This document shows, piece by piece, positions 9,142-17,621 of a stretch of DNA of 62,292 bases. Positions within the stretch are counted from its first letter, which is position 1. Each line of letters begins with the position of its first letter. This stretch comes from a virus. The stretch lies in the IMG/VR virus record IMGVR_UViG_3300047443_000063, positions 1-62,292 of that record. The stretch is one strand, 5' to 3'. The notes under the pieces were generated by a model. The model worked only from the letters and a program-made list of their open reading frames with translations, had not been told where the DNA came from and did no database searches. The translations under genes and the position numbers were made by a program.

Positions 9142-9164
9142 AAAAAAAACCGCCTCATGGGCGG
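9142..9164 (-). terminator. Hairpin with T8 run between I and J
   Basis: On the minus strand CCGCC and GGCGG arms flank a five-base loop and are followed by eight T. It would lower J expression relative to upstream tail genes or end a moron transcript. Confidence 0.7.
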
Positions 9165-9183
9165 CCTGCTTGCTGCGTGCTGA

Positions 9184-9786
9184 TTACGCCTTGTCTTCGG
9201 CGTAGATCGAAGCGGAAATGATCATGCCGCCCCACCGGCGTTCGCCGATGCAGATCGGCACCGGGTTACCGCTGGCCGTGGTGTTCTTGGCGCTGCCGAA
9301 GGCATAGGACGGTGCATTCTCGGGTGATGCGCTTTGCTTTAAGCCTGAAGCTTGGGGGCTGAGCATCTGGATTACCCCACCGGCGACCATGCCGATGCCG
9401 GCAGCGATAAGAGGCGCGCCAAACGGAGTTGCCAAAAGGAATACGCCCGCAACTATCATTACCGCGCCCACAATGGTCTGGAGCAGGCCTGCGCGCTTGC
9501 TGCCGCTAATCACCGGAACGATTTTTAGCGTTCTTGTGCCGCCCAGGTCGAAGCCCTTTTCACCGACGTTTTTACCATTGCGGATAATGGCGAACCTCAT
9601 GCCCAAAAGGTCAAGACGGGCGACTTCCTCAACGAACCCTTCCACCGTTGCCCTCAGCGCCCTGAACACCTCCCATGCATTCCCGGTATCGAGCTGATAG
9701 TCCTTCTGGTGGAAGAACTTTTTCCCGAGCGGACCGGACAGCTCGATTGTCGTCATAGGTTGATAGTGGGGTGTAGCTGCTTGCAT
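9184..9786 (-). CDS. I: Tail assembly protein (lambda I-like)
   Basis: 200 residues. The N-terminal beta-grasp-like part is followed by a glycine/alanine-rich hydrophobic segment (about residues 105-145, VGAVMIVAGVFLLATPFGA), as in lambda gpI family proteins, and a C-terminal segment NPVPICIGERRWGG. It acts in assembling the tail tip with J, K and L but is not thought to be in the virion. In lambda I follows K directly; here 2 kb of accessory genes separate them. Confidence 0.9.
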   Translation of the reverse strand: MQAATPHYQPMTTIELSGPLGKKFFHQKDYQLDTGNAWEVFRALRATVEGFVEEVARLDLLGMRFAIIRNGKNVGEKGFDLGGTRTLKIVPVISGSKRAGLLQTIVGAVMIVAGVFLLATPFGAPLIAAGIGMVAGGVIQMLSPQASGLKQSASPENAPSYAFGSAKNTTASGNPVPICIGERRWGGMIISASIYAEDKA

Positions 9787-9804
9787 GGCTTTTCTCCAGA
9801 TAAT

Positions 9805-9826
9805 AAAAAAGCCACCCGAAGGCAGC
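9805..9826 (-). terminator. UUCG-loop hairpin with T6 run
   Basis: On the minus strand AGCTGCC TTCG GGTGGCT is followed by TTTTTTATT. It ends the lipoprotein genes (9844-10686) just before gene I, and marks the downstream edge of the moron insert. Confidence 0.75.
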
Positions 9827-9843
9827 TTTCAAAGTTCGCGACC

Positions 9844-10272
9844 TCAGCGGCCGCCGTAATCCACGTATGGCGCCAGGAAGAAACCGCTCATATCTCCACT
9901 GATACGAAACCGACTTTCAGTGCCCGGCTTGAGATTCGCGCTGATGGTTTTGATTGCCGCTCCAGCACAAAGTCCTGACTCGGCAAGTCCGGTACCCAGA
10001 TTCACAGCACCTGGCTCAACGTAAAAACTCGCACGCTGCCCCGGCCCTATCTTCGCGGCTCGCCGCCCTTCAATGTAAAAAACTAGATCGCACCCAGAGC
10101 CAACAAATCCACCATCCCTGATCACGGTAATGCGGGAGGTTGTACTCGCTGTTTTGCTTTGGAATGCATATAGCTCATCGCCCGGCACTGGGTCTGCATC
10201 CCGCGCAGACATTGGCGATGTCGAGCACCCCGCCAACAGCATCACAGCCACCGCCCCTATCAAAATCCGCAT
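9844..10272 (-). CDS. Putative lipoprotein (moron)
   Basis: 142 residues. The signal peptide MRILIGAVAVMLLAGC has a good lipobox (LLAGC, lipid at Cys16). The mature part has several paired cysteines and a beta-rich C-terminus, somewhat like DUF2846-type lipoproteins. It has its own GAGG ribosome site. It lies in the insert between tail genes K and I with a second lipoprotein. A surface lipoprotein made from a prophage could block superinfection, but that is inference. Confidence 0.75.
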   Translation of the reverse strand: MRILIGAVAVMLLAGCSTSPMSARDADPVPGDELYAFQSKTASTTSRITVIRDGGFVGSGCDLVFYIEGRRAAKIGPGQRASFYVEPGAVNLGTGLAESGLCAGAAIKTISANLKPGTESRFRISGDMSGFFLAPYVDYGGR

Positions 10273-10344
10273 GATTCTTCCTCGTCCTGAAAGCGAGCGA
10301 CTATAGCAGTCGCCTTATTCGCCGAGCAGCAAACATCCGCTGCA

Positions 10345-10686
10345 TCAGCGCTGGTCGATCTCAATCTTCTGAGTTGGATCAGAACTGTACTTTTGGCGTT
10401 TCAGCTGCGGATCGCCTGCGGCCATGCAGAAGAAAAATATCTCCGCCTCGCCGCAGCCACCGTGCAAAGCGCATTCACTCGCCTGCATATGGTCGAGTAG
10501 GATTTCCCTACCCTGGGATTCACAAAATACGTTCGCCTCTTTCAGAGCCTGGCCTTTCGCGGATGCAGGGCCGCCGAAAGGAACACGCGTAGAAATCGTG
10601 TAGGTGTCCGGTCCAACCTTTATTGGTCCACTGTCTGTGCACCCAGCCAGCAACGCAAAAGCCAACGCTCCTACGAAAAATTTCAT
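10345..10686 (-). CDS. Putative lipoprotein (moron)
   Basis: 113 residues from ATG 10686 (GGAG eight bases upstream). The signal peptide MKFFVGALAFALLAGC has a strong lipobox (LLAGC). The mature part contains four more cysteines after the lipid Cys (around residues 58, 77, 83 and 92), suggesting disulfides in the periplasm. No family recognised. It heads the short minus-strand lipoprotein pair and diverges from the plus-strand gene at 10828. Confidence 0.75.
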   Translation of the reverse strand: MKFFVGALAFALLAGCTDSGPIKVGPDTYTISTRVPFGGPASAKGQALKEANVFCESQGREILLDHMQASECALHGGCGEAEIFFFCMAAGDPQLKRQKYSSDPTQKIEIDQR

Positions 10687-10827
10687 GCAGGTCACTCCTG
10701 TGGAAAGGTGCCAACTGTATCCCGATGCTGTCCGAGCATCCAGCTTGGATGGATGAACAGTTGCACAGTGCCATACTTAACCATAGGTTCCGTCTGCGCA
10801 ACTTGCGCGATTTCAATAACCTACGAG

Positions 10828-11112
10828 ATGCAGAAAATGCCACCAGATGCAGATGAGCTTCGCCGCCGTACCGAAGAAGGCAAGAAGAATATGGAGTTTG
10901 TCGAGCTGATGGAGTCCATCAACTACGACATCATTGACCAAACCAGATCTGGTCAGTCCAGCACGGTTTACCCATTAGGTGAGAGCAAGGCCGAGTTCGC
11001 TGATGCAGTTTTAGAGCGCTTTTCCGAGTCAGAGGTAGACATTACCTTCGATGAGAATACCAACAAACTGCATATCAGCTGGGAATTGCCGGAATCTGAA
11101 GAGCAAGAATAA
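10828..11112 (+). CDS. Small acidic hypothetical protein (moron)
   Basis: 94 residues from ATG 10828; a later ATG at 10837 is also possible because no strong ribosome site separates them. The C-terminal half (SEVDITFDENTNKLHISWELP) is acidic and beta-rich. It lies on the plus strand inside a minus-strand structural operon, with the retropepsin-like gene 80 bp downstream, so the two may be expressed from a promoter active in the lysogen. Function unknown. Confidence 0.6.
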   Translation: MQKMPPDADELRRRTEEGKKNMEFVELMESINYDIIDQTRSGQSSTVYPLGESKAEFADAVLERFSESEVDITFDENTNKLHISWELPESEEQE

Positions 11113-11192
11113 ACAACGTTAATGGACTCCCCAGTCCTTTGCCTGCAAGCCCAAGGACTGGGATTGCGCCAATTTCGGCGCAGGTTGAAGCT

Positions 11193-11681
11193 ATGGAGAA
11201 AAATGTGAGCGCCTACGCCATACCGGATGGAGCTAAATTCGCACAAATCAGGTTTTTACGGAAAGACGGAAAGGCATACGACCGGCCACCTGGAAGACCA
11301 GTTGTCGTAGCAGTTCTAAGATACGATCCTGAGCACGGAGCGGGGCCAAGAACTCTTACCGGTCTCAAGCCTGCATATGCTTTGGTCGATACGGGAGCTG
11401 ACAATAACTACGCAACACCAAAATTGATTGCTGAGGCGGGCTGTCCGCAAATTGGAACTGCAAGGCTGCGAAACGGTGGAGGATGGACTGAGTCGACCCA
11501 GCACTTGGCACACATATTTCTACCGGAAACAGGAAATCAGTACGAGACAGACGTTTTTTCGTCAAATCTCGTAGACGATGACGACCACGGTGAGAGCCTG
11601 ATCATTGGTGTTCTGGTCATAAAGGCCGGAAGGCTAGTCATGGATTTCCAGGACAACATTTACCGTCTCTACGTCGCATGA
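11193..11681 (+). CDS. Retropepsin-like aspartic protease candidate (moron)
   Basis: 162 residues from ATG 11193. Residues 62-70 read YALVDTGAD, matching the (A/L)hhDTGA catalytic signature of single-domain retroviral-type aspartic proteases. A hydrophobic-hydrophobic-Gly segment follows at 136-143 (LIIGVLVI), like the ILG part of that fold. Such proteins work as dimers, each giving one aspartate. The gene is on the plus strand between tail genes K and I, against the direction of late transcription. Its substrate is unknown; it is presumed cytoplasmic because no signal peptide is seen. A non-enzymatic retropepsin fold is the main alternative. Confidence 0.7.
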   Translation: MEKNVSAYAIPDGAKFAQIRFLRKDGKAYDRPPGRPVVVAVLRYDPEHGAGPRTLTGLKPAYALVDTGADNNYATPKLIAEAGCPQIGTARLRNGGGWTESTQHLAHIFLPETGNQYETDVFSSNLVDDDDHGESLIIGVLVIKAGRLVMDFQDNIYRLYVA

Positions 11682-11847
11682 TCCAGCCCTTGCTGAGCTT
11701 TCATGCGTGATAAAGGCTCGCTCAATCCGCGCCGGCACAGCTTGATTAGGTATCCCCAAGGATCTCTTGCCTTCTTGTGGGAGCTCAGTCCTGATTGACC
11801 CCACTCGATTTTGTTCATCCATATGCAAAGCCCCCTCTCGGCTTAGT

Positions 11848-12618
11848 TCAGTGTGATGTTGGTAGCTGGAATTCTTTGTGCCTGAGGATCAGGCGTGTTC
11901 GGTCCAGCCAAGGCCCGCCGAAGACGATGATCTCGCTCGGGCGACCGTAGAGGTGATGTAGCAGGAAAGGACCAGGGCCGAAAGTCGCGGCATCCTCTCC
12001 CGTCAGCACCGGATCGGCGCCGAGAAATATCCCGGCATGGTTCGGGAAAACCGTCCGCCCCACTTCCATCACGACCATGTCGCCGCGCCGTGGCTGATCA
12101 ACCCGGTAGAACCCGGCCGCCTCATAGTTCGCCTCGTACAGACTTGCGTTGTCCGCACTCTCCCACCAGCCATCGGCGCGCTTAAAGGCTTCGAACTCAA
12201 TCCCCCATTCGCGCTTGTACCAGTCAGCACAGACCTGCCAGCAGTCCCAGGCGCCGTGTACGAACGGGCGCTTGAGCAGCGGCGTCTCGCCGGAAGGCAT
12301 GACCGTGCGCAGATCACCCTCTGGCCAACTCAGGATGTGCCACGGCATCGCGGTGGCTTCGCACATGGCTAGGTCGCGCGGTGAAGGCCGGCTGGTTGCG
12401 TCCGGGTGCGAATGGACGATGCCGATCACTTCACCGATGTCTTCGGCCGCGGCGTACTCCACCGGATCAATCCGGAATTCTTCGTTCGGTTCCGATGCGA
12501 TGTTTCGGCACGGGTAATACTGCTGTTTGCGCCCAATGCCCAGCAGCAGGCCGCAGCACTCGGCGGGATAACACTGCTCGGCGTGAGCCTGGATCGCGCT
12601 CAAGATGTGCTTACGCAT
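11848..12618 (-). CDS. K: Tail assembly protein (lambda K-like), JAMM plus NlpC/P60
   Basis: 256 residues with the two domains of lambda gpK. An N-terminal JAMM/MPN metalloprotease has the HSHPDATSRPSPRD motif (His, His, Asp zinc ligands) near residues 69-82. A C-terminal NlpC/P60 domain has Cys in GAWDCW (about 125) and His in NHAGIFLG (about 193). It probably trims a tail-tip component and cuts peptidoglycan cross-links for DNA entry. Start follows L by two bases. Confidence 0.93.
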   Translation of the reverse strand: MRKHILSAIQAHAEQCYPAECCGLLLGIGRKQQYYPCRNIASEPNEEFRIDPVEYAAAEDIGEVIGIVHSHPDATSRPSPRDLAMCEATAMPWHILSWPEGDLRTVMPSGETPLLKRPFVHGAWDCWQVCADWYKREWGIEFEAFKRADGWWESADNASLYEANYEAAGFYRVDQPRRGDMVVMEVGRTVFPNHAGIFLGADPVLTGEDAATFGPGPFLLHHLYGRPSEIIVFGGPWLDRTRLILRHKEFQLPTSH

Positions 12619-12620
12619 GG

Positions 12621-13370
12621 TCAGCTCCTAGCGATCAGGGAAACGGCGGGGAATCCACCAAACGGATATGCATTACCCTCGCCGAAGCGCGGGATGCATC
12701 CTCGGCCCAACGTGGCGTCGCATTCGTCCAGTTCAGGGTTGTCCGTTGGCACGCCGTCCTTCGTGACGTAGCCGCCGGTATAGCTGCAGTTCGGCCCGCG
12801 ATAGCCGCCGGTGAGACACCAGTGGCACAGCGTCGTAGCCTGACGCCCGATGGATTCGCCGCCGACATCGCCGGGGCTGGCAAGCTCCCAGCTGACTGTT
12901 TCCCCGTCCTCGTTCGTCTTCTGGTCGATGTACCAGACCTCAATCGTTTCTTGAGTCGGGTCTGCTGTCGGATTGCCGGCCGGGAAGTTCTGAGCATCGA
13001 GGTACGTGCCCAGCGTATGGCGCATCGTCAGCTTGAACTCAAGCAGATCGTCGAACGCCAAACAGAGCGCAGTGATGCGCCCGTTGACGTTACCGACCGA
13101 CAGCGTTGGCCGTACCGCTGTGCCATCGCCATTGGCCTCGATGCCGTCGATCTGCATTGGCCAAGCGCCGTACTCGTTGCCCTGGAACAAGATCGGCTTC
13201 GCAGGCAATTGGTCGGCATCGGCGCCGGCAGCTATCAGCTCCTCGGGCGTATGCGGGATGGCATGTCCATGGAAGCGCAGCACATCGGCGCCGTAATCCG
13301 AACCGTCCAGTTCAAAGAGCAGCACTTCGCTGCCAGGCTCAAGAGCCTGGATGTCACTGATCAGCCGCAT
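12621..13370 (-). CDS. L: Minor tail protein (lambda L-like), Fe-S
   Basis: 249 residues. The C-terminal part has four cysteines in the pattern CHWC...NCSY...CDATLGRGC, the set that binds the iron-sulfur cluster in lambda gpL. It sits between M and K in the exact lambda order. It helps to start the tail tip complex with J, I and K. Confidence 0.9.
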   Translation of the reverse strand: MRLISDIQALEPGSEVLLFELDGSDYGADVLRFHGHAIPHTPEELIAAGADADQLPAKPILFQGNEYGAWPMQIDGIEANGDGTAVRPTLSVGNVNGRITALCLAFDDLLEFKLTMRHTLGTYLDAQNFPAGNPTADPTQETIEVWYIDQKTNEDGETVSWELASPGDVGGESIGRQATTLCHWCLTGGYRGPNCSYTGGYVTKDGVPTDNPELDECDATLGRGCIPRFGEGNAYPFGGFPAVSLIARS

Positions 13371-13379
13371 GATTGCCCC

Positions 13380-13718
13380 TTATGGTTGGAAGGCACGGTC
13401 GAAAGTGGCCGTGAGCTTGAAAGCGCCGCCACCCATTGGTGTGGGTGCAGGGTTCTTACAGGTGAATAGTCCGAGCTGGCCGAGAGGCGTAGTCCAGAGG
13501 AACGCCTTTGCTCCAGCGTGCCTGTCAAAGAACGCCATGATCTCAAGCACTTTGGCTTTTTGGCCACTGTAGGAGATCGGGTAGGAGTCCTCTTTGTTGT
13601 TCGGCCCGTCGCCAACCTCCTGTTTGTAGCCGTCGCCGAACTGCGCAGTGCGAACCCGATATGTAATCTCGGGCGAACTACCACGCTCGGTCGGCCATGT
13701 GAATGTCTCGATCGCCAT
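13380..13718 (-). CDS. M: Minor tail protein (lambda M-like)
   Basis: 112 residues from ATG 13718 (GGGAGAT upstream); the open frame extends nine codons further but those overlap the tape-measure end. The body has TFTWPTERGSSPEITYRVRTAQFGDGYKQ split by Gly/Pro turns and the ending FKLTATFDRAF, matching the phage minor tail M family. It joins the tape-measure end to the tip. Note that the quoted motif is discontinuous in function; the key marks are WP, QFGDGY and the final aromatic. Confidence 0.88.
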   Translation of the reverse strand: MAIETFTWPTERGSSPEITYRVRTAQFGDGYKQEVGDGPNNKEDSYPISYSGQKAKVLEIMAFFDRHAGAKAFLWTTPLGQLGLFTCKNPAPTPMGGGAFKLTATFDRAFQP

Positions 13719-13720
13719 GG

Positions 13721-16700
13721 TTATCTCCCATTGATCTTCTTCCATATTTCACCGCCCGGCTGAAGCTCCTTTGCGATCGCTCTATCAACCACCGTCTGCG
13801 CAACTTGCTGCACGCCTTTCCCAAGGTCAGCCGAGGCCTGCTGGTTATTTGTGGCCGACTCGGAACCACCTGTTTGCACGGACACAGCTACTGGAAAGTT
13901 ATAGGTGCTTCCGCCTGTGCTTCCGTCACTGAGCGCAGCCACGCCAGGCCCTGCACCGGAAGTAAGCGGTGTGACGCTGCCGCCATTCGCGCCGGTCATG
14001 AGGAAGGACCTGCCGCCCTCGTTGTACAGTTCCGGCCCCAGTTCGTTGACCTCGTACAAGGAGTTCGGCGCGACCGGACCGCCGGCAGCTCTGTAGCCAG
14101 AGAAATCGACGTTGGTGTAGCCCGCCTGAGTAGATCCCGCCGAAGCTGATGCGCTGGAAGTGCCGCTGCCCACGAAATAGCTGGTCGCTGCCCCCACCAA
14201 GCTGCCCAGCAATGCCGAACTGGCTTGCCGAGTAGCGATGCGCGCCATATCGGCCAGAATCGATTTCGCAAAGTCCCCAAACGATGCCTTCCCGGTCATG
14301 GCGAAGTTGACGATCGAGTCTTCCATTGAGCTGAAGGCGTTGGTAAACAGGTTTCGAGTTTGACCGGCAATGTCTCGCGCCGAATCCAGGTAATTGGCCC
14401 AGGCCGATGTCGCGCCCTTGGTCCAGTCACCCTGCGCCGCTTCGACGTCGGCATAGTTCTGCCGGATCTGGTCGGTCGCTGCCTTGTTCGCGTCTGCGAG
14501 GGCTTGTGACTTCTGCTTGAACTCTTCCGGGTCCATGTTTCTGGATGGATCGGAGCGCTGGTTTTCCAGTTCCAGGGACTGTTGCACGAATCGGTCTTGC
14601 TGACTGTTCAGCTCGCCCGACAGCGCGTTCTGCTGATCCCCCTGGCCGACGCCATTGACCGCACGCTGACCTGCAAGCGCCAGAGCCTTCTGTTGCTGCC
14701 CAAGAGCTGCCACATATTGGCTGATCGCGTACGTCTGTTTGTCGAGGCGTCCTTTCTCGGCAGTGGCCAGCACCTCCTGTTGACTGTCGGCATCCTTCTG
14801 CGCCTTGACCATGGCTGTGCGTGCGTCAGCGATCTTCTGGTCGAGCTGAATGCGCTGTGCTGCCGTGGTGCTGGACTTGTTCTTCACGGCCTCCAGAGCC
14901 GCGATCTCGGCCTCGTACGCCGCGGTAACCTCGTCCCGCTCGTTGCCGATCAGGCCGTCTCGCTTTTGTGCGTACTCGGCCTGGGTGATAAGCCCGACTT
15001 TCTGTTCGGCATCCAGCTTTTTCTGAGCGTTGCTGTACTCGGCAACAATTGCCGTGAGTTGGTTTTTGGCATCGTTGAAGCCAGTCAGGTCGACACTGCC
15101 CGCCGCTGCCTTCGGATCCTTGAACTTGTCATTGATGTTCGCAATATTCTTGTCAACGACTGACTGATCAAGGCGTTTGTCGTTGGGGTCGGCCTTGCGA
15201 ATATCGTCGAGTTGCCGGCGGTACTCCTTAAGGGCATCCGCTCGCTTTTGCTCATTCGTCCAGGACGATTTTGTAAGTGCGTCGACCTTGGTCATCGCTG
15301 CAACAGCATCTTGCTGGACTTTCGCCTGCTCGCCTTCGTACTTCGCGATATCAGCTTCAGCAGCCTTCTGATCCTCCAGCATGTTGAGGCGATTGGTGTA
15401 GAAGTCGATCATCTCCAGCTTGTTCTGGAATACACCGACATCGCCAGACTGCGCCCGGGCCAGATCCCTCTGTGCCCGTTCAATATCAGCACCGATATCT
15501 GGACGGCCCAGGTTCTTCAGGCTGTCCGCTGCTCGTGCAACTGCGTTGTAACCCTTCTCCCAGAAGCTGAGGTTTTCGAGAATCTTCGGTGTGCGATCAT
15601 TGATCGCGTCAGCGTATTGCTCGGTCGCTAGTTTTACCGCGCCAGCATGGTCGCCCTGCTTTTCCAGTGCAGCAATTTGGGAGTAAACAGAAGCAGTCAG
15701 GTAGTGGTACTGCTCGTTCAGCTCAGCGGATGCCTTGACTGGGTCATCCGCCAGCTTCGAAAACTCAGCGATGGTTTCACTGATGGCTTTGCCCGTTGCT
15801 TCCTGCATCGATACGGCAGCCTGCGTGATGCCAGCGAAGCTCTCGCCAGCGATCTTGCCGTTACCCGCCAGCAGTGCGAGAACTTCAGCGGCCTGGCCTG
15901 TCGTACCGACGGTCGCGCTGACCTGACGCGCCATTTCACCAAGCTGTCCAGCGCTTAAGCCTGCAGAGTTACCGGTCAGCACTAGGCCCTTGCTATAAGC
16001 GTCCTGCTCTTCACTGCCCATGTGATAGGCGTAAGCCAACCCACCCACAGCCGCGGTGGCCAGCGCCAAAGGTGCGAGAGTGGCGAGCAGTCCAGCAGCT
16101 GAGGCGCCCGCGCCTGCGCCCAGCTGAGCCACGGCGCGAACGCCGCTACCCCAGTCGCCCGAGGACAGCGCATTACCAAGCTGAACGACGTTTTCCTGCG
16201 CCTGGCGGGTACCAAGTCTCAACTTATCGAAACCGGTCGCGGTCTTCTCCAGCGTCGCCCGGTCGCCACCAATCTTGGCCAGCGCCTCGTTGTAGCGGTT
16301 CGCGTCAACGACTCCAGCCTTATGAGCAGCCTCAAGCGCCTTTTCCTGCGCCTCCAGCTTGGCCAACTTCGCCGTCACCGGGTCGATGCCATTGACTGTG
16401 CGCTTCAGCGCCTCGATCTGGCGGTTTTCCGCATCAATCAGGCGCTGCTTCTGCGCGACTTCTTTCGCCTCAGCTTTATCGATCTTGTCGTAAGCCTTGC
16501 CGAGTCGATCCTGATAGGCCTCCTGCTGCTCAATCGTGACCAGGCCACCCTTGCGGGCGCGTTCAAGGAGTACTTCCGCCTGGGTCAGTCGCTCGATGCT
16601 GCCGATGTTGCCAGACATCGCCTTGTCGAGCTGGCTGATGATGGCGATTTCGCTGGTAGCGCTTGCGCCTGACTTTCGCCTTGCCTCGGACTGACGCTGC

Positions 16701-16918
16701 GTGGCGCCAGTCGATTTGTCGATCTCCTGAGCAACTTCACGCTCGGCCTGAACGATCTTCTTGCCCGTGTCGGCCAGTTCGGAGCCGGTTTTTCCGAGAT
16801 CGTCGATCGCCTTTTCAGCATCAGCGGCCGAATCGACCAGCTTGTCCAAATCGTCAGCAGCCTTGACCGCTTGCGACGAATTGACCTCGATGCCGAGGGA
16901 CGCGAAAGTGGTGCTCAT
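13721..16918 (-). CDS. H: Tape measure protein (lambda H-like)
   Basis: 1065 residues. Long alpha-helical stretches rich in A, Q, K, E and D fill residues 20-230 and 480-850. A glycine/alanine hydrophobic block at about 265-300 may cross the host membrane. The C-terminal segment (FGDFAKSILADMARIATRQASSALL and following Gly/Ser-rich region) is typical of lambda-type tape measures. Its length sets the tail length: about 0.15 nm per residue predicts a tail near 160 nm. It follows the G/GT chaperone genes as expected. Confidence 0.93.
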   Translation of the reverse strand: MSTTFASLGIEVNSSQAVKAADDLDKLVDSAADAEKAIDDLGKTGSELADTGKKIVQAEREVAQEIDKSTGATQRQSEARRKSGASATSEIAIISQLDKAMSGNIGSIERLTQAEVLLERARKGGLVTIEQQEAYQDRLGKAYDKIDKAEAKEVAQKQRLIDAENRQIEALKRTVNGIDPVTAKLAKLEAQEKALEAAHKAGVVDANRYNEALAKIGGDRATLEKTATGFDKLRLGTRQAQENVVQLGNALSSGDWGSGVRAVAQLGAGAGASAAGLLATLAPLALATAAVGGLAYAYHMGSEEQDAYSKGLVLTGNSAGLSAGQLGEMARQVSATVGTTGQAAEVLALLAGNGKIAGESFAGITQAAVSMQEATGKAISETIAEFSKLADDPVKASAELNEQYHYLTASVYSQIAALEKQGDHAGAVKLATEQYADAINDRTPKILENLSFWEKGYNAVARAADSLKNLGRPDIGADIERAQRDLARAQSGDVGVFQNKLEMIDFYTNRLNMLEDQKAAEADIAKYEGEQAKVQQDAVAAMTKVDALTKSSWTNEQKRADALKEYRRQLDDIRKADPNDKRLDQSVVDKNIANINDKFKDPKAAAGSVDLTGFNDAKNQLTAIVAEYSNAQKKLDAEQKVGLITQAEYAQKRDGLIGNERDEVTAAYEAEIAALEAVKNKSSTTAAQRIQLDQKIADARTAMVKAQKDADSQQEVLATAEKGRLDKQTYAISQYVAALGQQQKALALAGQRAVNGVGQGDQQNALSGELNSQQDRFVQQSLELENQRSDPSRNMDPEEFKQKSQALADANKAATDQIRQNYADVEAAQGDWTKGATSAWANYLDSARDIAGQTRNLFTNAFSSMEDSIVNFAMTGKASFGDFAKSILADMARIATRQASSALLGSLVGAATSYFVGSGTSSASASAGSTQAGYTNVDFSGYRAAGGPVAPNSLYEVNELGPELYNEGGRSFLMTGANGGSVTPLTSGAGPGVAALSDGSTGGSTYNFPVAVSVQTGGSESATNNQQASADLGKGVQQVAQTVVDRAIAKELQPGGEIWKKINGR

Positions 16919-17238
16919 TTACTGCCCCTCTGTTCCGCCATCACCCGCAGGGCTTCGGCTTCCATGATGCGGATATCCGGAAAAATGTCGGTGGCCTGGG
17001 CCCGAGTTAAGCCGAGGAAGCCAGCGACATCGCGAATTGACGTGTAATCCAGACCGGTAGCGCCGCACGCCCCTGTACGCCACTGGGTACTCATCGCCTC
17101 GAAGACCTGGAACGCCTGCCAGGTATCCGGCCAGACCTCACAGATTTCCTCGGGCAAATCCCGGAGAGAAAGCCCGAAGGCCGCCAGCGATTCAGCTGAA
17201 GGCCCGGGCTCGTACAGCTTGCGCGAGACGCTTAGGAG
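16915..17238 (-). CDS. T segment of the gpGT frameshift chaperone
   Basis: This reading frame has no good start of its own (the first candidate is TTG 17157), but stays open upstream exactly to the slippery heptamer at 17238-17244. A -1 shift there would fuse 107 residues onto gpG, giving a product of about 232 residues. The T part (EEICEVWPDTWQAFQVFEAM, FLGLTRAQATDIFPDIRIMEAEAL) resembles DUF1799/gpT-type sequences. GT chaperones bind tail tube subunits through T and the tape measure through G. The end overlaps the tape-measure start by four bases. Confidence 0.85.
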   Translation of the reverse strand, partial: LLSVSRKLYEPGPSAESLAAFGLSLRDLPEEICEVWPDTWQAFQVFEAMSTQWRTGACGATGLDYTSIRDVAGFLGLTRAQATDIFPDIRIMEAEALRVMAEQRGSK

Positions 17239-17612
17239 TTTCCCAGGCGCGCCTTACTGAACGCTTCTGAATAAGCCCCCAGTACCGCGCTTGGCGTGGC
17301 ACTGATTGAGCTGACCAGGATGCGGAGGTTTTCGTCGTTGAACTCTTCGTCGACATCCCAACCGGCGACGATTGCCTTGAGCTGTTCCACCTGGAGATCG
17401 ATCAGCAAGGTGGTGAACTGCTTCAGCCCCACCTCTTCCGATTTCAGCCCCAGTGCCTTATGACGCTCGCCCCAGTCGGCATAGAGGTCTGCCAACTCGG
17501 TTCGGTCGCGATACTTGAACTCGAACCCCACCTTCACGGGCTCGCCGCCGACCGTAGGAAGCATGACGTCGGCCTTGAAGGTCGGGTTCTGGGTAAGCGT
17601 GAACTTTGCCAT
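17232..17612 (-). CDS. Tail assembly chaperone (lambda G-like)
   Basis: 126 residues, lying between the tube protein and the tape measure, the invariant place for the G chaperone. The N-terminus is beta-rich (MAKFTLTQNPTFKADVMLP) and the rest helical. Translation normally ends at TAA 17234-17232, three codons after the slippery site, and a minority of ribosomes should shift into T. gpG coats the tape measure while the tube polymerises. Confidence 0.88.
   Translation of the reverse strand: MAKFTLTQNPTFKADVMLPTVGGEPVKVGFEFKYRDRTELADLYADWGERHKALGLKSEEVGLKQFTTLLIDLQVEQLKAIVAGWDVDEEFNDENLRILVSSISATPSAVLGAYSEAFSKARLGNS
17238..17244 (-). promoter_or_regulatory. -1 programmed frameshift heptamer
   Basis: On the minus strand the sequence is G GGA AAC in the gpG frame, a canonical X XXY YYZ slippery heptamer (lambda uses GGGAAAG). 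The gpG stop follows two codons later, and the -1 frame is open into T. About 27 bases downstream lies a strong potential stem: AGCCCGGGCC pairs with GGCC..CGGGCT with a two-base bulge. Confidence 0.88.
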
Positions 17613-17621
17613 GAGCCTTCC

